Assembly (NCBI RefSeq): GCF_014771645.1
Contig: NZ_CP061738.1
Coordinates: 662,400-713,272 of the forward strand
Direction of reading: 5' to 3'
Source of the DNA: Candidatus Wolbachia massiliensis
GTDB taxonomy: Bacteria; Pseudomonadota; Alphaproteobacteria; Rickettsiales; Anaplasmataceae
Length of the DNA stretch: 50,873 bases
Positions within the stretch are counted from its first letter, which is position 1, and each line of letters begins with the position of its first letter. A program made the position numbers and the translations under genes. A model generated the notes under the pieces. It saw nothing but the letters and a program-made list of their open reading frames with translations, ran no database searches and had not been told where the DNA came from. Of this stretch, positions 45,401 to 50,873 are shown piece by piece.

Positions 45401-46373
45401 GAGTTTTATATTAAGCACTGGATCTTACCTACCAAAAAAGACGTTGAATAACGACGAAATTGCACTAACAGTTGAAACGAGTGATGAATGGATTAGACAG
45501 AGAACAGGAATAACTCAAAGGCATATAGCAGATGAAGGAGAACTAACGTCAGATCTAGCTGTTAATGCGGCGAAGAATGCTATAGAAAAAGCTCAAATTT
45601 CAGTAGATGAAATTGATTTAATCATAATTGCAACAACAACACCTGATAAAACTTTACCTAGTTGTGCAACGATTGTACAAAATAAGTTAAAATGTAAAAA
45701 TGCATTTTCTTTTGATGTTCAAGCTGCATGCTCTGGTTTCGTATATGCAATTACAGTTGCTGATTCACTCATAAAATCTAACAGTAGAATTAAATACGCG
45801 TTAGTTATAGGTGCTGAAATAATGTCTAGAGTTGTTGATTGGAAAGATAGGTCAACTTGTGTACTCTTTGGTGATGGTGCTGGTGCAATGGTAATAAAAT
45901 CCGCAGCACAGTCTAATGAAATAACAGAAAATTCCATGAAGGGTATAATATCAGCTAACCTATATTCTGATGGCAATGTAGACGTATTGTGTACAAATGG
46001 GGGGATATCTTCAACTGGTGATTCTGGAAAAATACATATGAATGGCAGAGAAGTGTTTAAGCACGCAGTGGATAAATTAACAGCTTCAGTAGAGGAAACA
46101 TTAGAATGCAATAACTTGAAAATTACTGATATTGATTGGCTAGTTCCCCACCAAGCAAATATTCGTATTATTGAAGCAGTAGTCAAGAAATTAAACCTTC
46201 CTATGGAAAAGGTAATTAATACAGTTGACCGACACGCAAACACTTCAGCAGCATCGATTCCATTAGCATTTGATTATGCAATACAGAAATCAAAAGTAAA
46301 ACCAGGAAGCCTTGGGCTACTGATTGCAATAGGCGCAGGTCTAACCTGGGGTTCTGTATTGCTAAGATACTAA
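45393..46373 (+). CDS. fabH: beta-ketoacyl-ACP synthase III
   Basis: A 326-residue thiolase-fold enzyme starting fatty acid elongation from acetyl-CoA and malonyl-ACP. The catalytic triad is Cys113 (VQAACSGFVYAI), His253 (WLVPHQANIRI) and Asn283 (HANTSAASIPLA). SDEWIRQRTGI and the C-terminal GAGLTWGSVLLRY are typical. The start is TTG 45393, with a GAGGT site about seven bases upstream, overlapping plsX by 8 bp. plsX-fabH adjacency couples phospholipid and fatty acid synthesis. Confidence 0.96.
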   Translation: MNRSFILSTGSYLPKKTLNNDEIALTVETSDEWIRQRTGITQRHIADEGELTSDLAVNAAKNAIEKAQISVDEIDLIIIATTTPDKTLPSCATIVQNKLKCKNAFSFDVQAACSGFVYAITVADSLIKSNSRIKYALVIGAEIMSRVVDWKDRSTCVLFGDGAGAMVIKSAAQSNEITENSMKGIISANLYSDGNVDVLCTNGGISSTGDSGKIHMNGREVFKHAVDKLTASVEETLECNNLKITDIDWLVPHQANIRIIEAVVKKLNLPMEKVINTVDRHANTSAASIPLAFDYAIQKSKVKPGSLGLLIAIGAGLTWGSVLLRY

Positions 46374-46388
46374 TAATTCCAACTGTTA

Positions 46389-46757
46389 CTACTTATTACT
46401 CTCGATCTTTTCTATCAATTGCTTGACCAAGCCTCTCAGTTTTTTACTGGATCTATCTAGCTCTTGGATCTGCGAGCTATCCTTTTTCATGAGCTCTTTA
46501 TAATTACCTTTTATGTAGTCAGCCATTTCCTTCATCTGAGTAATCATCTTGTTAATATCCATACTGCCCAAATTAGGTATCATGTCAGGCATAGACCCGT
46601 CTAACATACCACCATCCATAAGCTGCTGAGACATTTGCATAAATGGTTTTAAGGTCTGATTAAGTAACTCAGGATCCTTAGCTAATTTTTCTATTTGCTC
46701 TTTGCAAGTATCCATATACTGCTTCATAAATTCATCTTCTTGCACTTTGTCTGTCAT
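46389..46757 (-). CDS. small hypothetical protein, Met-rich with coiled-coil tendency
   Basis: A 122-residue soluble protein I do not recognise. The N-terminal half is helical and charged (FMKQYMDTCKEQIEKLAKDP). A Met/Gly-rich linker follows (QQLMDGGMLDGSMPDMIPNL), then a coiled-coil-like C-terminus (SSKKLRGLVKQLIEKIE). No catalytic motif. It converges with fabH, 15 bp away. The frame is intact and its amino acid use matches its neighbours, so it is probably real. Confidence 0.7.
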   Translation of the reverse strand: MTDKVQEDEFMKQYMDTCKEQIEKLAKDPELLNQTLKPFMQMSQQLMDGGMLDGSMPDMIPNLGSMDINKMITQMKEMADYIKGNYKELMKKDSSQIQELDRSSKKLRGLVKQLIEKIESNK

Positions 46758-46880
46758 AATTACACCTATTTAAAAATATGCATTCTCTATTATATATTGT
46801 TTTTAAGTTAAACACAATACACAAAATACTCATCACAACTGTATTTATACTTTTCAAATGGTCAAAACCCCCTTCTTTGC

Positions 46881-48569
46881 TTATAAAGGGTCACATGCTT
46901 TCTTTAACCACTTTTTATCTTTGATGCTATTTTCTAAATTCGTATAGACAAATCGATGATAGCTGTTTATCCATTCAATTTCATCTTTAGTGAGCATCTG
47001 TACGTCTATTAGTCTTCTATCGTATGGAATGCAGGTCAGTTGTTTAAAGTTTAAAAAGTCATTTTCTTGCCTATCAACATACATCAGATTTTCAATCCTG
47101 ATTCCATACTTTTCCGGAATGTAATAGCCAGGTTCATTGGATAGTATCATTCCTGGCATGAGTTTTACTTTGTTTCCTTGTGATATTGCTTGCGGCCCTT
47201 CGTGTACCGAGAGGTAGCTTCCTACTCCATGCCCTGTACCATGCATATAATCCATTCCAAATTTCCACAAGTGAGTGCGTGCTAATATATCCAATGCTCC
47301 ACCAGTAGTGCCGAGAGGAAAGACGGCATTTGCTACAGCAATGTGGGCTTTAAGTACTATTGTATAGTGGGTTATTTGCTCATTGGTTGGATTGCCAATT
47401 GCTACAGTTCTTGTAACATCAGTTGTACCATCAAGATATTGGCCACCAGAGTCGATCAAATATAGCCCATCTTTCTGAATTACTTTATTAGTTTTACTAC
47501 TTGCACGGTAATGAATAATTGCTCCATTCTCATTAAATGCGGAAATTGTTGGAAAACTTGGTTGCTTAAACAGATCCTGCTCTTTTCTGAATTCTAAGAG
47601 TTTCTCTTCAGCATTAAGTTCAGTGGTTCCATTGCCAATATTATTTTCAAGCCAACATAGAAAATTTGTGACTGCTGCTCCATCTCTGATATGTGCATTT
47701 ATAGCCCCAGCTATTTCAACTTGATTTTTCACTGCTTTATGGATTAAACAAGGATCCCCTCTTTCAACTACCTGCTTATTTTGTATTACAGTCATAATAC
47801 TCATTGGAGTTGTGCTTGGATCTATCATTATCGAAGCTAGCTTACACAGCAAACTTTCTAGCTTACTAATGTCAAAAGTATTTACATGGTTATCCAAATT
47901 TGCCTGTACAGTAGAGTGTTCTTTATCTTGAACGAACAAATCAACATTGCCATTCTTATATAATATAGCACGGCCTAATATGCATGGAGTATATTTAGCA
48001 TTTTCATTCCTTAGATTTAATAGCCATGAAATTGAATTTGGATCAGTTAAAAGCACTGCTTCGGCTTCTTTATCTATGCTTTTAACTACTTTTTCACATT
48101 TACTCTTACTACCTTCACCGGATGCATGCGAAACTATCATTTGTTCTCTACGGCTAATTTCTTTTTTAATTGAATATGGTACTAATTTACAAATATTTTC
48201 ATATTTTCTTATTTCTTTTACGGTAAAATATTGCAAATAATAACTTAGTGAGGTGGTCAATGTTAAGTTTGCTTTTACCCATTCGCGTGGATCCTCTTCT
48301 TGTATATTATATACTTGAAAACTGCCCTGATCGAGCTGATTGCGAGCTTGTGTGATATAGCGTCCATCTGTAAAAAATGGGCACTTGTTGTTTTTTGTGA
48401 CGATAAGTAGCCCATTTGTTCCTGTAAAGCCACATAACCTAGTTAGCTCCTCTGAATATTCATTTAAATATTCGTCTTTGGTATGCAACATAAACGCATC
48501 AACATTTATTTCACGCATAAAAGAACGAAATTCTTCGAGTTTTGACATGGAATGCTTCATGCAGGACAC
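46881..48569 (-). CDS. Xaa-Pro aminopeptidase (M24B)
   Basis: A 562-residue cytosolic metallopeptidase that removes an N-terminal residue ahead of proline. It has two creatinase-like N-terminal domains and a pita-bread catalytic domain. Metal ligands are in [20 protein letters not shown] (two Asp), [19 protein letters not shown] (His), LSNEPGYY (Glu) and [10 protein letters not shown] (Glu). Length fits the long eukaryote-like aminopeptidase P1 group rather than the ~440-residue E. coli PepP. The start is either 48569 (overlapping mnmG by 13 bp) or ATG 48548 ([11 protein letters not shown]). It follows mnmG on the same strand. Confidence 0.93.
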   Translation of the reverse strand: MSCMKHSMSKLEEFRSFMREINVDAFMLHTKDEYLNEYSEELTRLCGFTGTNGLLIVTKNNKCPFFTDGRYITQARNQLDQGSFQVYNIQEEDPREWVKANLTLTTSLSYYLQYFTVKEIRKYENICKLVPYSIKKEISRREQMIVSHASGEGSKSKCEKVVKSIDKEAEAVLLTDPNSISWLLNLRNENAKYTPCILGRAILYKNGNVDLFVQDKEHSTVQANLDNHVNTFDISKLESLLCKLASIMIDPSTTPMSIMTVIQNKQVVERGDPCLIHKAVKNQVEIAGAINAHIRDGAAVTNFLCWLENNIGNGTTELNAEEKLLEFRKEQDLFKQPSFPTISAFNENGAIIHYRASSKTNKVIQKDGLYLIDSGGQYLDGTTDVTRTVAIGNPTNEQITHYTIVLKAHIAVANAVFPLGTTGGALDILARTHLWKFGMDYMHGTGHGVGSYLSVHEGPQAISQGNKVKLMPGMILSNEPGYYIPEKYGIRIENLMYVDRQENDFLNFKQLTCIPYDRRLIDVQMLTKDEIEWINSYHRFVYTNLENSIKDKKWLKKACDPL

Positions 48570-50497
48570 GAAGAATTAGCAGTTATTTTCTTATTTCTAA
48601 GGTACACCAATATACTAACTATTGCTGCTGGAGTGATGCCTTGTATTTGCTTTGCAATGCCAATTGTTGCCGGTTTTATCGTCTGCAACTTTTCTATTAC
48701 CTCACTTGACAAGCCTTTAATTTGTGAATAATTGAAATTGATTGGAATTTGAGTGTTAGTTTCTTCTTGTAAAAACTTCATGTCTGCTTCTTGCCTGACT
48801 AGGTAAGGTCTGTATTTTGCTTCAATTGTAACTGCTTCGTATATTTCATTCTTAGTGATATTATCCGCTTCGATGTCATTCCAACGCCCCATTTTGTCAT
48901 CCAAGCAGCTGGCACTGGCTGGCCATATTTCTTGCAATTTATTCCAATCGATGTTAGGGTAGCTAAGTAGATCTAATGCTGTTTTTCTTATTCCGTCATA
49001 AGAGATTTTAATACCATAAGATCTGAGCTGCTCAGGAGTAATCGTCAGGCTCCTCAATTTCTCTTCAAGATGTTTGATAGATTTAAGTTTATTCTGTAAA
49101 ACGGAGTATCTCTCATGTGATACAAGGGAAATATCATAACCCTTTTGTGTTAATCTCCTATCTGCATTATCTGATCTAATTGCGAGCCTATATTCTGCAC
49201 GCGAGGTGAACAACCTGTAAGGCTCAATCACCCCTTTAGTTACCAGATCATCTATCATTACACCAATATATGAATCTGTACGATGAAGAACAAAGCTTTC
49301 TTTCTTATCATATGCAGAGAGTGCTGCGTTGATTCCGGCGATAATTCCCTGTCCTGCTGCTTCTTCATATCCAGTGGTACCATTAATTTGGCCAGCAAAG
49401 TATAAACCTCTAACCTTCTTAGTTTCAAGGGTATGAAATAGCTCTCGTGGATCAATATAATCATACTCAACTGCATATCCAGGTCTTAATATTTCTGCGT
49501 TTTCAAGTCCCTTGATACTCTTTATCATTTCATGCTGCACTTCAATAGGCAATGAATTTGAGATTCCATTTGGATATATAGTGTTATCGTCTAGCCCTTC
49601 TGGTTCTAGGAATATTTGGTGACTGCTTTTTTCTGCAAATTTATTCACTTTAACTTCAATGGATGGACAGTACCTTGGTGCAACAACGTCATGCAGATAT
49701 GAAGAAGCCGACCTATGAAGATTCTCTCGAATTATTCTATGTGTATTTTCATTAGTGTAAGTAATGAAACATGAAATCTGAGGTTGGTTAATTTTTTCTG
49801 TGAGATAAGAAAATGGCATAGGTGGATTATCACCTACTTGCTCCTGTAATATTAACCAATTTATAGTGCCACGATCAAGCCTTGGCGGAGTTCCGGTACG
49901 CAATCTACCTAATTTGAAATTATATTTCTTCAACGTATTTGCAAGTTCTACTGCAGACTTGTCTCCCATTCTTCCTGAAGGAGTTGTTTTCTCTCCTATA
50001 TGAATCACACCCCGCAGAAAAGTCCCTGTGGTCAAAACAACTCTACTTGTTAGTATATGTTCCCCTGAGCTTATTATTATAGCTTTAATACACGGTTCTC
50101 CATTGCTATTACTTTCTATAAGAAAATCGTCAACCGACCCTTCTTTTACCGTCAAATTGGTGTAATTGAGAATAATTTCCTGTATTGCTTGTTTATATAA
50201 TTTTCGGTCTGCTTGTGCACGTGGCCCCCACACTGCTGCACCTCTACTGCTATTTAAAACAACTGAGTGTATGCTTGCTTGATCGATTGCTCTTCCCATT
50301 ATTCCATCGAGAGCGTCCACTTCCCTGACTACAACACCCTTTGCAACCCCTCCAATTGCTGGATTGCAGGACATCTCTCCTATAGTTGAAATTTTATGAG
50401 TGATAAGTAACGTATTTGCACCAAGGCGAGCTGCAGCTGCAGCTGCTTCGCACCCTGCATGACCACCACCTACTACCACTACGTCATATTTATGCAT
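48557..50497 (-). CDS. mnmG: tRNA uridine 5-carboxymethylaminomethyl modification enzyme MnmG
   Basis: About 646 residues. A FAD protein that, with MnmE, modifies wobble uridine 34 in several tRNAs. The Rossmann motif [20 protein letters not shown] is at the N-terminus, followed by the signatures [13 protein letters not shown] and, later, ATGTFLRG-like [34 protein letters not shown] and the C-terminal MnmE-binding domain ([21 protein letters not shown]) are present. I choose ATG 50497 ([12 protein letters not shown]); a 665-residue form from 50554 is possible. A short region (encoded by 48873-48923) may come from an eroded palindromic repeat. Confidence 0.95.
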   Translation of the reverse strand: MHKYDVVVVGGGHAGCEAAAAAARLGANTLLITHKISTIGEMSCNPAIGGVAKGVVVREVDALDGIMGRAIDQASIHSVVLNSSRGAAVWGPRAQADRKLYKQAIQEIILNYTNLTVKEGSVDDFLIESNSNGEPCIKAIIISSGEHILTSRVVLTTGTFLRGVIHIGEKTTPSGRMGDKSAVELANTLKKYNFKLGRLRTGTPPRLDRGTINWLILQEQVGDNPPMPFSYLTEKINQPQISCFITYTNENTHRIIRENLHRSASSYLHDVVAPRYCPSIEVKVNKFAEKSSHQIFLEPEGLDDNTIYPNGISNSLPIEVQHEMIKSIKGLENAEILRPGYAVEYDYIDPRELFHTLETKKVRGLYFAGQINGTTGYEEAAGQGIIAGINAALSAYDKKESFVLHRTDSYIGVMIDDLVTKGVIEPYRLFTSRAEYRLAIRSDNADRRLTQKGYDISLVSHERYSVLQNKLKSIKHLEEKLRSLTITPEQLRSYGIKISYDGIRKTALDLLSYPNIDWNKLQEIWPASASCLDDKMGRWNDIEADNITKNEIYEAVTIEAKYRPYLVRQEADMKFLQEETNTQIPINFNYSQIKGLSSEVIEKLQTIKPATIGIAKQIQGITPAAIVSILVYLRNKKITANSSCPA

Positions 50498-50599
50498 GCT
50501 TTCTTGAGTAATTCTTACTCCACTAATGTTCCGACTATCAGCGGTTAATGTCAAGTCAGTAAACCTTTAGCTGTAGTACTCAAATATGAAAAAAAGTCT

Positions 50600-50796
50600 C
50601 ATAACGAAAGTTAGTTAATTTTTTAACTAAACTAAAAAAGGCAAAGCACTGCCCTTTCCGTTGCTCTTAAATTACTTTAGTCACAAATATTTAAGAAATT
50701 TACTAAATAGTAAAAAAGGCAAAAGAAACTACCGAATGAAAGAAATTGGAAACAAATTTTTAGACGTATTTTTTCCAGATTTGATAAAACATCTAA
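50600..50796. repeat. partial copy of the 10.5/16.4/32.9-kb intergenic repeat family
   Basis: Contains ttttttaactaaactaaaaa-aggcaaagc (compare 10690-10732) and cacaaatatttaagaaattt followed by actaaatagtaaaaaaggca (compare 16429-16470). It is cut on the right by the third IS copy. The gene-free DNA upstream of mnmG (50498-50796) is mostly this. Confidence 0.7.
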
Positions 50797-50873
50797 AGAC
50801 TTGCTGCAAAATAGTGTAAAAGATGGTAAAGTAAGAAAAAGAGGGATGAGAAGTGAGGGAAAATGAGTCTAAA
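50797..50873 (+). mobile_element. IS5-family-like insertion sequence, copy 3 (left end only)
   Basis: AGACTTGCTGCAAAATAGTG at 50797 onward is the transposase-proximal terminal repeat seen at 1411-1430 and 14694-14713 in inverse. The element is in the opposite orientation to copies 1 and 2 and runs off the window. Confidence 0.9.
50863..50873 (+). CDS. IS5-family transposase, start only
   Basis: ATG AGT CTA matches the MSL start of the transposases at 531-1364 and 13814-14647. The rest is beyond the window edge. Confidence 0.85.

Noticed and set aside
45719-46243. 174-residue minus-strand frame inside fabH
   Set aside because: Antisense shadow of a fully conserved gene; product has no recognisable motif.

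Overview
The window is chromosomal DNA of an obligate intracellular alphaproteobacterium of the Anaplasmataceae, almost certainly an arthropod Wolbachia. The grounds are low GC, rickettsial-type housekeeping proteins, complex I genes split into nuoGH and nuoJKLMN, many GTG/TTG starts, and a high load of insertion sequences, foldback repeats and palindromes, some of which lie in frame inside genes. Identifications come from protein motifs read by eye; no database was searched and the strain or supergroup is not assigned.

Layout. 0-1.6 kb: a decayed Rpn/PD-(D/E)XK-type nuclease gene split by a 961-bp IS5-like element. 1.7-9.1 kb: ftsA (minus); def, a family-4 uracil-DNA glycosylase, a small hypothetical gene, nuoG, nuoH and hemB (plus). 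9.1-11 kb: hairpins, a possible small RNA, a second inverted copy of the decayed nuclease gene, and intergenic repeats. 11-16 kb: guaB, a TPR protein, a second identical IS copy, and a Bcr/CflA-type exporter. 16-17 kb: repeats only. 17-25.6 kb: dnaE, rpsF-rpsR-rplI, purB and tRNA-Met (plus), then an M16 peptidase and sodB (minus). 25.7-30.5 kb: an accessory stretch with two lineage-restricted membrane proteins, an HExxH protein and an orphan phage/GTA-type terminase, separated by repeats. 30.6-34.4 kb: fmt, rplT, rpmI, a PAS protein and a MidA/NDUFAF7 methyltransferase (all minus). 34.5-42.4 kb: two small genes, nuoJKLMN, birA, ccmD and ccmE. 42.4-50.5 kb: mlaF-mlaE, rpmF-plsX-fabH, a small coiled-coil protein, an M24 aminopeptidase and mnmG. 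The window ends inside a third IS copy.

How genes work together. nuoGH and nuoJKLMN supply the peripheral large subunit and most of the membrane arm of NADH dehydrogenase. The MidA-type methyltransferase next door may serve complex I assembly. ccmDE deliver heme to cytochrome c and hemB makes heme precursors. rpmF-plsX-fabH is the classical lipid-initiation cluster. mlaFE is the core of a lipid transporter. The ribosomal, tRNA-modification, formylation and deformylation genes form the translation set.

Most notable observations: (i) ribosomal protein S6 appears to carry an insertion of about 143 residues; (ii) palindromic repeats sit in frame inside birA (twice), the MidA-type methyltransferase and the terminase; (iii) a pair of near-identical ~455-bp inverted repeats bounds a 16-kb block containing dnaE to rpmI; (iv) a four-copy family of long foldback elements; (v) two nuclease pseudogenes share the same disabling lesions yet have diverged 3' ends. 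I found no CRISPR array, rRNA gene, intact prophage or clearly new multi-gene defence system.
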